From: Salipiger bermudensis
GTDB lineage: Bacteria > Pseudomonadota > Alphaproteobacteria > Rhodobacterales > Rhodobacteraceae
Reading direction: 5' to 3'
Length of the DNA: 64,000 nucleotides
Assembly (NCBI RefSeq): GCF_020171625.1
Contig: NZ_JAIUZY010000001.1
Span: 310,001 to 374,000 of the forward strand
In this document: positions 36,851-46,967 of the stretch, in pieces
Layout: the number at the start of each line of letters is the position of its first letter
Position numbering within the stretch: the first letter of the stretch is position 1
Notes under the pieces: model-generated
Database searches by the model: none
What the model saw: only the letters and a program-made list of their open reading frames with translations
Told to the model about the DNA's origin: nothing
Translations under genes and position numbers: made by a program

Positions 36851-37076
36851 GCCCGCCACCGATCGGCCCCGCCGGGACCTCGCGCCGGTCAACTCACAAA
36901 GCCGCGCCAGCCGCCCCGCGCCACGTCCTGAGCTTCTCTACGTCCCAAATACTCGAAAAATTTGCCCGCCACTTATCGGCCCCGCCGGGACCTCGCGCCT
37001 GTCATAGCACAAAGCCGCGCCAGCCGTCCCGCGCCACGTCCTGAGCTTCTCTACGTTCCAAATACTCAAAAAAGAA
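36851..37076 (-). repeat. Two tandem ~113-base intergenic repeats
   Basis: Copy 1 begins at 36851 and copy 2 at 36964; they match at most positions (for example ATCGGCCCCGCCGGGACCTC and GCCACGTCCTGAGCTTCTCT in both). A more divergent partial copy lies at about 36800-36846. On the gyrA strand each unit includes GAGTATTTGGRACGTAGAGAAG, which resembles the arm of the post-stop repeats elsewhere in the window. Confidence 0.85.
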
Positions 37077-37107
37077 ACCTCCCGGCCAGGAACCCCGGCC
37101 GGGAGGT
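37067..37107 (-). terminator. Rho-independent terminator of gyrA
   Basis: Stem ACCTCCCGGCC (37077-37087) / GGCCGGGAGGT (37097-37107), nine-base loop, then TTTCTTTTTT on the minus strand. Confidence 0.9.
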
Positions 37108-37133
37108 CAGAAACCATGGCGATGCGGGACCGC

Positions 37134-39902
37134 TCAGCCTTCGCCGGCCTCGCTCTCACCGTCGCCCTCGTCCTCGTCGCCCTGATCGGCGATCCAGGCC
37201 ACCGAGACCACGGTCTCGCCCTCGCGGGTGTTGAACACCTTCACGCCGCCGGCGCTGCGCGAGCGGAACGAGATGCCCTCGACCGGCACGCGGATCGACT
37301 GCCCGGTGGAGGTGGCGAGCATGATCTGGTCTTCCATCTCGACCGGGAACGAAGCGACGATCTCGCCGCCGCGCATGGATTTCTCCCACGCGGTGACGCC
37401 CATGCCACCGCGACCGCGGATCGGGTAGTCGTGGCTCGACGACAGCTTGCCCAGACCCTTCGCGGTGATCGTCAGCAGCAGGTTCTCCGCCGCCGACATC
37501 TCGGCATAGCGCTCGGCCGAGAGCAGGCTGTCGGCATTGCCCTCGTCGTCGTCGCTGGCCGCCTCGGCATCGTCCGCAAGTCCCGCCATGGCGCGGCGCA
37601 TCTTGAGATAGGAGGCACGCTCGTCCGACTCGGCCTCGAAGTGCCGTATCACCGACATCGACACGACCTCGTCGCCATTGGAGAGCTTCACGCCGCGCAC
37701 GCCGGTTGAGTTGCGCGAGTTGAACACCCGCACGTCCGGCACCGGGAAGCGGATGGCGCGGCCGGAATTGGTGACCAGCATCACGTCGTCGTCTTCCGAG
37801 CAGATCCGGGCGTTGATCAGGCGGGTCGCCTCGTCGTCGCCCTCGAACTTCATCGCGATCTTGCCGTTGCGCATGACGTTGGTGAAGTCCGACAGCCGGT
37901 TGCGGCGCACCGAGCCCTTGGAGGTGGCGAAGACGATCTGAAGGTCGTCCCAGTCCTCTTCGGGGCGGTCAACCGGCATGATCGCCGCCACCGACACGCC
38001 CTGCGGGATCGGCAGGATGTTGACGATGGCCTTGCCCTTCGAGGTGCGTCCGCCCTGCGGCAGGCGCCAGCACTTGAGCTTGTAGACCATGCCAGCGGTG
38101 GTGAAGAACAGCAACTGGGTGTGGGTGTTGGCCACGAAGAGCTGGGTGACGACGTCGTCTTCCTTCAGCCCGCCGCCCGACAGGCCCTTGCCGCCGCGCT
38201 TCTGCGAGCGGTAGTCGGCCAGCGGGGTGCGCTTGATGTAGCCCGACTGCGTCACGGTGACGACCATGTCCGAGCGCTCGATCAGGTCCTCGTCGTCCAT
38301 GTCGCCGGCCCAGTCGACGATCTCGGTGCGGCGCGGCACCGCGAACTGGTCGCGCACGGCGGTCATCTCGTTCGAGATGATCTCCATGATGCGCTCGCGC
38401 GAGCCGAGGATCTCGAGGTATTCCTTGATCTTGCCGGCGAGCTCCTCGAGCTCGTCGGTGACTTCCTTGACGCCCAGCTGGGTGAGACGCTGCAGGCGCA
38501 GCTCGAGGATGGCCCGGGCCTGCGTCTCCGACAGGTTGTAGGTGCCGTCCTCGTTCATCTTGTGGGTCGGGTCGTCGATCAGCTGGATATAGGGCGCGAT
38601 CTCATGCGCCGGCCAGCGCCGGGTCATCAGCTTCTCGCGCGCCTCGGAAGCGTCGACCGAGGCGCGGATGGTGGCGACCACCTCGTCGACATTGGCCACC
38701 GCCACGGCGAGGCCGCACAGGATGTGGCTGCGCTCGCGGGCCTTGCGCAGCAGGTAGGCGGTGCGCCGCGCCACCACGTCCTCGCGGAAATCGAGGAAGG
38801 CGGTGAGGAAGGTGCGCAGGGTGAGCTGCTCGGGCTTGCCGCCGTTCAGCGCTAGCATGTTGCAGCCGAAGCTGACCTGCATCGGCGTGAAGCGGTAAAG
38901 CTGGTTGAGCACCACCTCGGCGGTGGCGTCGCGCTTGAGCTCGACCACCACGCGCACGCCCGAGCGGTCGGATTCGTCCTGCACGTGGGCGATGCCCTCG
39001 ATTTTCTTGTCGCGCACCGATTCCGCGATGCGCTCGATCATCGTCGCCTTGTTCACTTGGTAGGGGATCTCGTCGATGACGATGGCGTAGCGGTCGCGCT
39101 TGATCTCCTCGATGCGGGTCTTGGCGCGAATGATCACCGAGCCGCGCCCCTCGAGATAGGCCTTGCGCGCGCCGGAACGGCCGAGAATGACGCCGCCAGT
39201 GGGGAAATCCGGCGCCGGGATGTACTCGATCAGCTGCTCGGAGCTGAGATCGGGGTTCTCGATCAGCGCCAGCGTCGCGTCGATCACCTCGCCGAGGTTG
39301 TGCGGCGGGATGCGCGTGGCCATGCCGACCGCGATGCCCTCGGCGCCGTTGACCAGCACGTTGGGGTAGCGCGCGGGCAGCACCACCGGCTCGTTGCGCT
39401 CGTTGGCGTAGTTCGGGACGAAGTCGACCGTGTCCTTGTCGATATCCTCGAGCAGCGCCTCGGCGGTGCGCTCGAGCCGCGACTCGGTGTACCGGTAGGC
39501 GGCGGGCGGATCGCCATCCATGGAGCCGAAGTTGCCCTGACCGTCGATCAGCGGCAGCGACATGGAGAAATCCTGCGCCATCCGCACCAGCGCGTCATAG
39601 ACCGCCGAGTCGCCGTGCGGGTGGTAGCGGCCCATCACGTCGCCCACGGCGGTGGCGCATTTGCGGTAAGGTTTGGACTTGGTCTGCCCGTTCTCCCACA
39701 GGGTGTAGAGGATGCGTCGGTGCACGGGCTTCAGCCCGTCGCGCAGATCCGGGATCGCGCGGCTCACGATCACGCTCATGGCGTAATCGAGGTAGCTCGA
39801 CTTCATCTCGTCGATGATGGAGATCGCGGGGCCACTATAGGAAGGGCGCTCGGGTCCGCTCATTTCCTCATCGTTTTCAGGGGGTTCCGGCGTGTCGGTC
39901 AC
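37134..39902 (-). CDS. gyrA: DNA gyrase subunit A
   Basis: 922 residues, starting at a GTG. GyrA breaks and rejoins DNA for negative supercoiling. Catalytic tyrosine Y138 lies in YRYTES. The quinolone region reads [17 protein letters not shown], with S99 and D103 equivalent to E. coli S83 and D87, the drug-sensitive state. The C-terminal wrapping domain has the GyrA-box variant QKRGGKG near 570 and ends in an acidic tail. An acidic insert ([15 protein letters not shown], near 777) and the tail lengthen it over E. coli (875). A terminator follows. Confidence 0.98.
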   Translation of the reverse strand: MTDTPEPPENDEEMSGPERPSYSGPAISIIDEMKSSYLDYAMSVIVSRAIPDLRDGLKPVHRRILYTLWENGQTKSKPYRKCATAVGDVMGRYHPHGDSAVYDALVRMAQDFSMSLPLIDGQGNFGSMDGDPPAAYRYTESRLERTAEALLEDIDKDTVDFVPNYANERNEPVVLPARYPNVLVNGAEGIAVGMATRIPPHNLGEVIDATLALIENPDLSSEQLIEYIPAPDFPTGGVILGRSGARKAYLEGRGSVIIRAKTRIEEIKRDRYAIVIDEIPYQVNKATMIERIAESVRDKKIEGIAHVQDESDRSGVRVVVELKRDATAEVVLNQLYRFTPMQVSFGCNMLALNGGKPEQLTLRTFLTAFLDFREDVVARRTAYLLRKARERSHILCGLAVAVANVDEVVATIRASVDASEAREKLMTRRWPAHEIAPYIQLIDDPTHKMNEDGTYNLSETQARAILELRLQRLTQLGVKEVTDELEELAGKIKEYLEILGSRERIMEIISNEMTAVRDQFAVPRRTEIVDWAGDMDDEDLIERSDMVVTVTQSGYIKRTPLADYRSQKRGGKGLSGGGLKEDDVVTQLFVANTHTQLLFFTTAGMVYKLKCWRLPQGGRTSKGKAIVNILPIPQGVSVAAIMPVDRPEEDWDDLQIVFATSKGSVRRNRLSDFTNVMRNGKIAMKFEGDDEATRLINARICSEDDDVMLVTNSGRAIRFPVPDVRVFNSRNSTGVRGVKLSNGDEVVSMSVIRHFEAESDERASYLKMRRAMAGLADDAEAASDDDEGNADSLLSAERYAEMSAAENLLLTITAKGLGKLSSSHDYPIRGRGGMGVTAWEKSMRGGEIVASFPVEMEDQIMLATSTGQSIRVPVEGISFRSRSAGGVKVFNTREGETVVSVAWIADQGDEDEGDGESEAGEG

Positions 39903-40093
39903 GATGCTCGCCTGTCCGTTATTATGCTATATCTTGTGAGAGAGGCTTATATCAGATGCAGGATATGGGGCGCAATGGCAGCGGCGCGACAAAACTGGCA
40001 GCCACGGGGATCAGATGCTAACAACCTGTTTTAATTGAAAAAAGAGGAGCATCGCGGCAGGCTTTAAGCACGAAGAAAAGCCGAGGTAAAGCG

Positions 40094-40363
40094 ATGCAGG
40101 AAACACCCACCGAACTGATGCTCAAGGGCTATGGCCTGACGACGGCGGAGATCTTCTACCGGATGCCCGATTACCGCCACGTTCTCAATACCTTCGTCTG
40201 GCAGGACTACGACCTCGCCCCGGACCACCCGCGGCTGTTCAGGTTCGTCGAGTTCTGGCAGGACGAGATCGAGGGTCCGCTGCACTCGATCCGCTTCACC
40301 CACCGCAAGATGCTGTCCTCCGGCGAATGGCGGCACGTGGTGGGCGAATTCACGTACCACTGA
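40094..40363 (+). CDS. usg: Usg family protein
   Basis: 89 residues. ELMLKGYGLTTAEIFYRMPDY, VWQDYDLAPDHPRLF and SIRFTHRK are the conserved blocks of the small alphaproteobacterial Usg family, named from its place near trp genes in some species; its function is unknown. GAGGTAAAGCG precedes the ATG. It is divergent from gyrA, 191 bases apart, and is followed after 27 bases by a post-stop repeat element. Confidence 0.9.
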   Translation: MQETPTELMLKGYGLTTAEIFYRMPDYRHVLNTFVWQDYDLAPDHPRLFRFVEFWQDEIEGPLHSIRFTHRKMLSSGEWRHVVGEFTYH

Positions 40364-40389
40364 CGCAGCCCGGTGTGGCGGGGGCGGGG

Positions 40390-40459
40390 AGGGGCGCTGC
40401 CCCTCTTTCGCCGGCGGGCCTGCGAAATTCACCCCGAGGTATTTCAAGAACCAGAGAAG
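40390..40459 (+). repeat. Post-stop bipartite repeat element E2
   Basis: 27 bases after the usg stop. Hairpin AGGGGC-GCT-GCCCCT (40390-40404), second stem TTTCGC/GCGAAA, then the arm CACCCCGAGGTATTTCAAGA...AGAGAAG ending at 40459. The arm matches E3 at nearly every base. Confidence 0.85.
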
Positions 40460-40597
40460 AGGCGGGCGTCGGTCTGTCCGGTCACCCCCCGCCACGGCGG
40501 GCGAGGGGCTTCTCCGGTTGCGGTCATCGGCGCCTCCGCCTGTACCGCCCCTCGTCACTAGCGCGTTAAGGTTAATGATCCGTTCCCGACGCCGGCG

Positions 40598-40666
40598 CTT
40601 CTTTGGTTCGAAAATACCTTCGGGGGGTGAATTCGCGGATGCGAAGAGGGGGGCAGACAGCCCCCC
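40598..40666 (-). repeat. Post-stop bipartite repeat element E4 (reverse orientation)
   Basis: 33 bases after the stop of the minus-strand lipoprotein gene. Reading toward the gene end: arm CTTCTTTGGTTCGAAAATAC and CGGGGGGTGAATTC, a TTCGC-ggat-GCGAA stem (about 40632-40645), then a GGGGGGC/GCCCCCC hairpin (40648-40666). Confidence 0.75.
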
Positions 40667-40698
40667 TTACGCCCGCTGATCCAGGTGCGTGGCCGGGA

Positions 40699-41253
40699 TC
40701 AGGGAATGATCCGGGTGTATTTCGTACCTTCGAGCGTGGCGCCAAGGCGCAGCCCGGACTGACCGAAGATCACCGCGATCACCGGCGAGAGCGAGGTGGT
40801 GGTTTCCGCCGAGAGCGTGTCGCCGCGTTCCGGGGTGGCGTATTCGATATTCGCAGCGGCCGCCCAGCCCGGCGAGCGGCGGAAGTTGGCGAGCGCGTCG
40901 TCGGTCATGAAGAACAGCACATGCGCATATTGCTGGGCGCCGATCTGCAGACCGCCGGAGCCGCGCACCATCGAGTAGTAATCGACCGTGGCGCCGCCGA
41001 CGCGCAGCGCGCCGCGCCCGTAGGCGCCGCCGAGGCCGAGACCGGCCTCTGTCACCAGCGGCATCACCAGCATCCCGGCGGCCTTCTGGCCGAGATCGAC
41101 GGTGCCCGGAAACTGCGAGTACATCTGGCTCAGCGTGCTGTCCACGCGCGCGTCGATCGTGGCCGAGCCGGAGCTGCCAATGCCGTTGCCGCAGGCTGCG
41201 AGAAGCGGCAGCGCCGCCAGTCCGAGGGTAAAGCTGCGTCGGGTCATCATCAT
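40699..41253 (-). CDS. SYLF/YSC84-domain lipoprotein
   Basis: 184 residues. A Tat-like RR then hydrophobic stretch ends in a lipobox cysteine (LAALPLLAAC), so it is probably lipid-anchored. The mature part (GMLVMPLVTEAGLGLGGAYGRG and later SGGLQIGAQQYAHVLFFMTDD) is the SYLF lipid-binding domain. Its role is unknown. Three consecutive ATGs mark the start and the ribosome site is weak. It is followed by element E4. Confidence 0.85.
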   Translation of the reverse strand: MMMTRRSFTLGLAALPLLAACGNGIGSSGSATIDARVDSTLSQMYSQFPGTVDLGQKAAGMLVMPLVTEAGLGLGGAYGRGALRVGGATVDYYSMVRGSGGLQIGAQQYAHVLFFMTDDALANFRRSPGWAAAANIEYATPERGDTLSAETTTSLSPVIAVIFGQSGLRLGATLEGTKYTRIIP

Positions 41254-41391
41254 GGGGGTGCTGGTATCCTGTCTTGCCGATGCCTCTGGTCCGGCTGTCC
41301 CGCCGGTTTACATGTCGTGGTTATACGCTGCAAATGCGGGCCTGTCACGGCGCAAGCGCGCTTTGCAGCAGCGCCTGCGGCATTCCGCTTC

Positions 41392-42390
41392 TCAGCCGTT
41401 CAGCAGCCGGGCCGCCTGCGGTGCGAAATAGGTCAGCACCCCGTCGCAGCCGGCGCGCTTGAACGCCATCAGGCTCTCGAGCATCACCCGGTCGTGGTCG
41501 AGCCAGCCACGCTCGATCGCCCCCGCCAGCATCGCGTATTCGCCCGACACCTGGTAGGCGAAGGTCGGGGCGCCGAACATCTCCTTGGCGCGACGGCAGA
41601 TGTCGAGATAGGGCATCCCAGGCTTGATCATCACCATGTCGGCGCCCTCGGACAGGTCACGCTCGATCAGCCGCATCGCCTCGTCGGAATTGCCCGGCAT
41701 CATCTGGTAGCCGCTCTTGTCGCCCTTCAGCGCCCCCGCGGCGCCGACCGCGTCGCGGAACGGCCCGTAGAAGGCCGAGGCGTACTTGGCGGAGTAGGAC
41801 AGCAGAAGCGTGTTGCGGAAGCCCTCGGCCTCGAGCGCCGTGCGCATCGCGCCGATGCGCCCGTCCATCATGTCCGAGGGGCCGATCATGTCGGCCCCGG
41901 CGCGGGCCTGGCTCAGCGCCTGCTTGACCAGCGCCTCGACGGTCTCGTCATTGACGATCTCGCCATCGACCACGAACCCGTCATGGCCGTTGCTGTTGTA
42001 GGGGTCGAGCGCCACGTCGGTCATCACCGCGATCTCCGGCACCGCGTCCTTGATCGCGCGGGTGGCGCGGTTGGAGAGGTTCTCCGGGTTCCAGGCCTCG
42101 GCGCAGTCCTCGGTCCTGAGCGTCGCGGGCGTGTAGGGGAACAGGCAGATCGCCGGGATGCCGAGCGCATGGGCCTCGCGCGCCGCCTCGACGACCTTGT
42201 CGACCGAGAGGCGGTTGACCCCGGGCATCGAGGCCACCGGCTCGACCACGCCCTCGCCGTCGCGCACGAAGACCGGCCAGATGAAATCCGCCGGGCTCAG
42301 GGTGGTCTCCGCCGTCAGGGCGCGGATCGCCGGGGACTTGCGCAGCCGGCGCAGCCGGGTGGCGGGAAAGGGGGCCTGGGTGGGGAGCAT
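41392..42390 (-). CDS. hemB: Delta-aminolevulinic acid dehydratase (porphobilinogen synthase)
   Basis: 332 residues. Joins two 5-aminolevulinate molecules to porphobilinogen in haem, chlorophyll and B12 synthesis. Schiff-base lysines K202 (SYSAKYASAFYGPF) and K256 (VMIKPGMPYLD) are kept. The metal loop reads DVALDPYNSNGHDG without the zinc cysteines, matching the magnesium-dependent type common in alphaproteobacteria. It starts at 42390; the product is probably made from a single-gene unit. Confidence 0.97.
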   Translation of the reverse strand: MLPTQAPFPATRLRRLRKSPAIRALTAETTLSPADFIWPVFVRDGEGVVEPVASMPGVNRLSVDKVVEAAREAHALGIPAICLFPYTPATLRTEDCAEAWNPENLSNRATRAIKDAVPEIAVMTDVALDPYNSNGHDGFVVDGEIVNDETVEALVKQALSQARAGADMIGPSDMMDGRIGAMRTALEAEGFRNTLLLSYSAKYASAFYGPFRDAVGAAGALKGDKSGYQMMPGNSDEAMRLIERDLSEGADMVMIKPGMPYLDICRRAKEMFGAPTFAYQVSGEYAMLAGAIERGWLDHDRVMLESLMAFKRAGCDGVLTYFAPQAARLLNG

Positions 42391-42621
42391 GTCCGGTTCC
42401 TCGGTGTCGTGGGCGGCGTCTTCGGCGCGATACCCCCGTCGAATGCACCCCCGGCGGGGGGCTTGTCCAGACCCGCCGAGGGAGACTTCGCGTCGCAGCC
42501 CGGGCCGCGGCGCGGCGCTGCGGGCACAGGCGGGGCCTCATTCCCCGGCGCGGGGGGCGGGCTCTGGGCAAGCGGCAACAGGCGGGCTAGAAGGCGCAAA
42601 ACGGATTTCGCGAGGCACGCA

Positions 42622-43143
42622 GTGGATTGGTACCGGATCGTTCTTGAAACCATCGACATGCGCTCGTTCTCGAACCTCTGGTTCTGGATCGCGCTGGCGG
42701 TGGTCTGGTCGACCGCGAGCCACTGGGTGCTCGGCGTGCCCTTTGACATGGTGATGCGCGCCCGCCGCCACGGCGGCCAGGCCGAGCGCGACCTCGAGGA
42801 TATGGTCCGGATCAACGTGAACCGCCTGCTCTTCATCACCGAACAGGCCGGGGTCTGGGGCGTGGCACTGGTCTCGGCGCTGCTGTCGATGCTGGCGGTC
42901 TCGGGCTTCGGCTACGCGGTGGAGCTGGCGCAGGCGCTGTTTCTGCTGGCCTTCCCGATGTCGCTGGTCGGGCTGATGAGCATCGGCACCGCGGAGAGGA
43001 TCCGCGGGACGGGTCTTACGGGCGAGCCGCTGCGGCGCAAGCTTGCCGCGCATCGGTTCTGGGTTCAGGTGATCGGTCTGATCTCGATCCTCGTCACGGC
43101 GCTCTGGGGCATGGCGCAGAACATGTCCTTCGCGGTGCTCTGA
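42622..43143 (+). CDS. Small membrane protein of the mfd-linked 'component of SufBCD complex' type
   Basis: 173 residues from the GTG at 42622, which follows GAGGCACGCA and gives the N-terminus VDWYRIVLETIDMRSFSNLWFWIALAV; an ATG at 42658 would remove the first 12 residues. Three hydrophobic segments (about 17-33, 75-120 as two, 150-170) surround a basic loop. Databases often label this family 'component of SufBCD complex' without evidence I know of. It precedes mfd as it does in relatives; the function is unknown. Long upstream extensions of the frame are antisense to hemB and false. Confidence 0.75.
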   Translation: MDWYRIVLETIDMRSFSNLWFWIALAVVWSTASHWVLGVPFDMVMRARRHGGQAERDLEDMVRINVNRLLFITEQAGVWGVALVSALLSMLAVSGFGYAVELAQALFLLAFPMSLVGLMSIGTAERIRGTGLTGEPLRRKLAAHRFWVQVIGLISILVTALWGMAQNMSFAVL

Positions 43144-43490
43144 GCAAGGGCTTTCCTGAACCGCGCCGAGCGTGCCGCGCCCTGCGTTCCTCGATAGGGT
43201 CTGACGGTCCCTAAGACGCCCCCGAGCGCGACATGCCGTGCGTCTCACTCTGCGCGATGACCACTTTACTGTTTACTGTAGCCAAAGAGAGACAACCCGA
43301 GCGCGCTATCGGGCCTGACGCTCCATTCGACGCGCGCAAGCGCGACATGCCGTGCAACTCGGTCCAAGCGCGAACGTCCCTCGACCACGCCCAAAACGCG
43401 ACAGCCCGTGCGCCCGGCCACGCCCCACGCGCGCAAAGCCGCGCTATGAGCGGTTGACGGCGCCGCGTGCGCGCGCCACATCCCATTCCC
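43144..43490. other. Intergenic region before mfd with diverged short repeats
   Basis: 347 bases. GCGCGACATGCCGTGC occurs at 43226-43241 and 43340-43355, and a variant (ACGCGACAGCCCGTGC) at 43396-43411. No gene, terminator or clear promoter is recognised. Confidence 0.6.
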
Positions 43491-46400
43491 ATGTTACAGT
43501 CCCGCATCACCATGGGCGGCGCGCCCGAAGGCTTCGACGCGAAGCTGATCCTGGCCGAGGTCGAAAAGGCCGCCGGTCCCGTCATTCACGTCGCCCGCGA
43601 CGACAAGCGCATGGCGGCGCTGCAGGAGGCGCTGGCCTTCTTCGCGCCCGACATGCCGGTGGTGCGGTTCCCGGCCTGGGACTGCCTACCGTATGATAGG
43701 GTCTCGCCCAATCCCGACATCTCGGCGGCGCGCATGTCGACGCTGGCGGCGCTGGTTCACGCCATGCCGCAGCGCTTCGTGCTGCTGACCACGCTGTCGG
43801 CGGCGATGCAGTACATTCCCGCGCGCGAGCTGCTGCGCGATGCCGCGTTCTCGGCCCGGGTCGGCGACCGCATCGACGAAAAGGCGCTGCGCGATTTCCT
43901 CGTGCGCATGGGGTTCTCGCAGGCCCCCACGGTGACCGAGCCCGGCGATTACGCCATTCGCGGCGGCATCATCGATATCTTTCCGCCGGGCGAGGGCGGG
44001 CCGGTGCGGCTCGACCTGTTCGGCGACGTGCTCGACGGCGCGCGGCGCTTCGATGCGGTCTCCCAGCGCACCACGGAACAGCTCGACCTGATCGAGCTAG
44101 CGCCGGTCTCGGAGGTGATCCTCGACGAGGCGGCGATCACCCGGTTCCGGCAGAACTACCGCATCGAGTTCGGCGCCGGCGGCAGCGACGATCCGCTTTA
44201 CGAGGCGGTCAGCGCCGGGCGCAAGCAGCAGGGCATGGAGCACTGGCTGCCGTTCTTCCACGAGCGGCTCGAGACGCTGTTCGACTACCTGCCGGGCGTG
44301 CCGCTCTTGATGGACGACCAGCTCACCCCCGCGCGTCTGGCGCGGTGGGAAAGCATCGAGGACCAGTACCAGACCCGCCGCCACGCCATGGCGCAGAAGG
44401 GCCGGATCGACTCGGTCTACAAGCCGGTGCCGCCGGGCCAGCTTTACCTCGATGACACCGCCTGGGAGATGGCCACCGAGGGCCGCCGCGTGGTGCAGTT
44501 CCATCCGCTGCCGCAATCCAGCGGGCCGGGCGTCGTCGATGCCGGCGGGCGCATCGGGCGCAGTTTCGCGCCCGAACGTCAGCAGGAAAACGTCAGCATC
44601 TTCGGAGCGCTGGCGGATCACGTGAAGACGAAGATGCAGGACGGCCCGGTGCTCATCGCGTCGTGGTCCGAAGGCGCGCGCGAGCGCCTGACGGGCCTGA
44701 TCGAGGACGAGGGGCTGGCCGAGGCGATCCCGATCGGCAACGGCACGCGGATCGGCAAGCGCGGCCTGCATCTGGCGGTCTGGGCGCTGGAGACCGGCTT
44801 CGAGGCGCCGTGGGAGCAAGCCGGCAAGGGCCAGCGCCTGACGGTGATCTCCGAGCAGGACGTGCTGGGCGACCGGCTGATCCGCGCGCCGAAGAAGCGC
44901 CGGAAGGCCGAGAACTTCCTCACCGAGGCGCAATCCCTGACGCCGGGCAACCTCGTGGTGCATGTCGATCATGGCATCGGGCGCTATCAGGGCATGGAGG
45001 TGATCTCTGCCGCCGGCGCCGCGCATGAGTGCCTGCTGCTGGAATATGCCGAGGGCGCGCGGCTCTATCTCCCGGTCGAGAACATCGAACTGCTGTCGCG
45101 CTACGGCCATGACGAGGGTCTGCTCGACCGGCTCGGCGGTGGGGCGTGGCAGGCCAAGAAGGCCCGCCTCAAGGAGCGCATCCGCGAGATGGCGGACAAG
45201 CTCATCCGCGTCGCGGCCGAGCGGGCACTGCGCAAGGCGCCGATCATCGACCCGCCGCCCGGCGCGTGGGAGAGCTTCTGCGCGCGCTTCCCCTATACCG
45301 AGACCGACGACCAGATCGGCGCCATCGAGGACGTGCTGCAGGACATGACCAGCGGCAACCCGATGGACCGGCTGATCTGCGGCGACGTGGGCTTCGGCAA
45401 GACCGAGGTCGCCATGCGCGCGGCCTTTGTCGCCGCCATGTCCGGCGTGCAGGTGGCGGTGATCGCGCCGACCACGCTGCTGGCGCGCCAGCACTACAAG
45501 AGCTTTGCCGAGCGCTTCCGTGGCTTCCCGATCAACGTGGCGCCGCTGTCGCGCTTCGTCAGCTCGGGGCAGGCGGCCAAGACTCGCGACGGCATCACCA
45601 AGGGCACCGTCGACATCGCCGTCGGCACCCACGCGCTTCTGGCCAAGAATATCCGCTTCCAGAACCTCGGTCTGCTGATCATCGACGAGGAGCAGCATTT
45701 CGGCGTCGGCCACAAGGAGCGGCTCAAGCAGCTGCGCTCCGACATCCACGTGCTGACGCTGACCGCGACACCGATCCCGCGCACGCTGCAACTGTCGCTG
45801 TCGGGCGTGCGGGACCTGTCGATCATCGGCACGCCGCCGGTGGACCGGCTGTCGATCCGCACCTACGTCTCCGAGTTCGACGCGGTCACCATCCGCGAGG
45901 CGCTGCTGCGCGAGCATTATCGCGGCGGCCAGAGCTTCTACGTGGTGCCGCGGATCTCGGACCTCGCCGAGATCGAGGAGTTCCTGCGCGATCAGGTGCC
46001 CGAGGTGTCCTATGTGGTGGCGCATGGCCAGATGGCCGCGGGCGAGCTCGACGATCGGATGAACGCCTTCTACGACGGCAAGTTCGATGTGCTGCTGGCC
46101 ACCACCATCGTGGAGTCGGGCCTCGATATCCCGACCGCCAATACCATGGTGGTGCATCGCTCGGACATGTTCGGCCTGTCGCAGCTCTACCAGATCCGGG
46201 GCCGGGTCGGGCGCTCGAAAACCCGCGCCTATGCCTATCTCACCACCCAGCCGCGCGCCAAGCTGACCGACACCGCGCAGAAGCGTCTGCGCGTGCTGGG
46301 CTCGCTCGACACGCTGGGGGCTGGCTTCACGCTGGCCTCGCAGGATCTCGACATTCGCGGCGCCGGCAACCTGCTCGGCGAAGAGCAGTCGGGGCAGATG

Positions 46401-46967
46401 CGCGATGTGGGCTACGAGCTTTACCAGTCGATGCTCGAGGAGGCGATCGCCAAGATCAAGTCCGGCGAGATGGAGGGGCTGCTTGACGATGACGGCCAGT
46501 GGGCGCCGCAGATCAATCTCGGCGTGCCGGTGCTGATCCCCGAGGACTACGTGCCCGATCTCGACGTGCGTCTCGGCCTCTACCGGCGCCTGTCGGAGCT
46601 GTCGACCAAGGTGGAGCTGGAGGGCTTTGCCGCGGAGCTCATCGACCGGTTCGGCAAGCTGCCGAAGGAGGTCAACACGCTGCTGCTGATCGTGCGCATC
46701 AAGAACATGTGCAAGCGTGCCGGCATCGCCAAGCTCGATGGTGGCCCCAAGGGCGCGACGATCCAGTTCCACAACGACAAGTTCGCCAAGCCCGAGGGGC
46801 TGGTCTCGTTCATCCAGGACCCGAACAACCACGCCAAGATCAAGGACAACAAGATCGTGGTGCGGCGCGACTGGGCCAAGGACAGCGACAAGATCAAGGG
46901 CGCCTACGCCATCGCCCGCGATCTGGCCGAGAAGGCCGGTGCCATCCGTCTGCGCAAGGACGCCTGA
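43491..46967 (+). CDS. mfd: Transcription-repair coupling factor
   Basis: 1158 residues. Mfd pushes off RNA polymerase stalled at lesions and recruits UvrA. Order: UvrB-like N-terminal domains (about 1-340, PAWDCLPYDRVSPN), RNA-polymerase interaction domain (about 490-570, VHVDHGIGRYQGM), helicase motor with GDVGFGKTE near 631-639 and DEEQHFGV near 731, TRG motif with GRVGRSK near 905, and C-terminal D7 (about 1010-1140). The ATG at 43491 is the best start by homology, but no ribosome site is visible; GTG at 43467 is in frame. Together with uvrA in this window it covers transcription-coupled repair. Confidence 0.97.
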   Translation: MLQSRITMGGAPEGFDAKLILAEVEKAAGPVIHVARDDKRMAALQEALAFFAPDMPVVRFPAWDCLPYDRVSPNPDISAARMSTLAALVHAMPQRFVLLTTLSAAMQYIPARELLRDAAFSARVGDRIDEKALRDFLVRMGFSQAPTVTEPGDYAIRGGIIDIFPPGEGGPVRLDLFGDVLDGARRFDAVSQRTTEQLDLIELAPVSEVILDEAAITRFRQNYRIEFGAGGSDDPLYEAVSAGRKQQGMEHWLPFFHERLETLFDYLPGVPLLMDDQLTPARLARWESIEDQYQTRRHAMAQKGRIDSVYKPVPPGQLYLDDTAWEMATEGRRVVQFHPLPQSSGPGVVDAGGRIGRSFAPERQQENVSIFGALADHVKTKMQDGPVLIASWSEGARERLTGLIEDEGLAEAIPIGNGTRIGKRGLHLAVWALETGFEAPWEQAGKGQRLTVISEQDVLGDRLIRAPKKRRKAENFLTEAQSLTPGNLVVHVDHGIGRYQGMEVISAAGAAHECLLLEYAEGARLYLPVENIELLSRYGHDEGLLDRLGGGAWQAKKARLKERIREMADKLIRVAAERALRKAPIIDPPPGAWESFCARFPYTETDDQIGAIEDVLQDMTSGNPMDRLICGDVGFGKTEVAMRAAFVAAMSGVQVAVIAPTTLLARQHYKSFAERFRGFPINVAPLSRFVSSGQAAKTRDGITKGTVDIAVGTHALLAKNIRFQNLGLLIIDEEQHFGVGHKERLKQLRSDIHVLTLTATPIPRTLQLSLSGVRDLSIIGTPPVDRLSIRTYVSEFDAVTIREALLREHYRGGQSFYVVPRISDLAEIEEFLRDQVPEVSYVVAHGQMAAGELDDRMNAFYDGKFDVLLATTIVESGLDIPTANTMVVHRSDMFGLSQLYQIRGRVGRSKTRAYAYLTTQPRAKLTDTAQKRLRVLGSLDTLGAGFTLASQDLDIRGAGNLLGEEQSGQMRDVGYELYQSMLEEAIAKIKSGEMEGLLDDDGQWAPQINLGVPVLIPEDYVPDLDVRLGLYRRLSELSTKVELEGFAAELIDRFGKLPKEVNTLLLIVRIKNMCKRAGIAKLDGGPKGATIQFHNDKFAKPEGLVSFIQDPNNHAKIKDNKIVVRRDWAKDSDKIKGAYAIARDLAEKAGAIRLRKDA

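Larger units (their letters stand above)
36735..37133. other. Intergenic region between the M48 gene and gyrA, filled with tandem repeats
   Basis: Holds two 113-base imperfect tandem copies, an older partial copy and the gyrA terminator. Frames read through it encode only low-complexity Arg/Pro-rich peptides. Confidence 0.75.
40364..40698. other. Intergenic region with two opposed repeat elements
   Basis: 335 bases between the convergent usg and SYLF lipoprotein genes. It contains element E2 (plus orientation) and element E4 (minus orientation), each with its hairpin next to its gene's stop. Nothing else is recognised. Confidence 0.75.

Noticed and set aside
40601-40645. tRNA T-loop-like GGTTCGAAAATACC
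   Set aside because: No acceptor stem, D-arm or anticodon arm can be formed; the sequence is the arm of repeat element E4.
40603-42621. Upstream extension of the frame of the small membrane protein gene
   Set aside because: It runs antisense through the SYLF and hemB genes; the ribosome site and family start place the true start at 42622.
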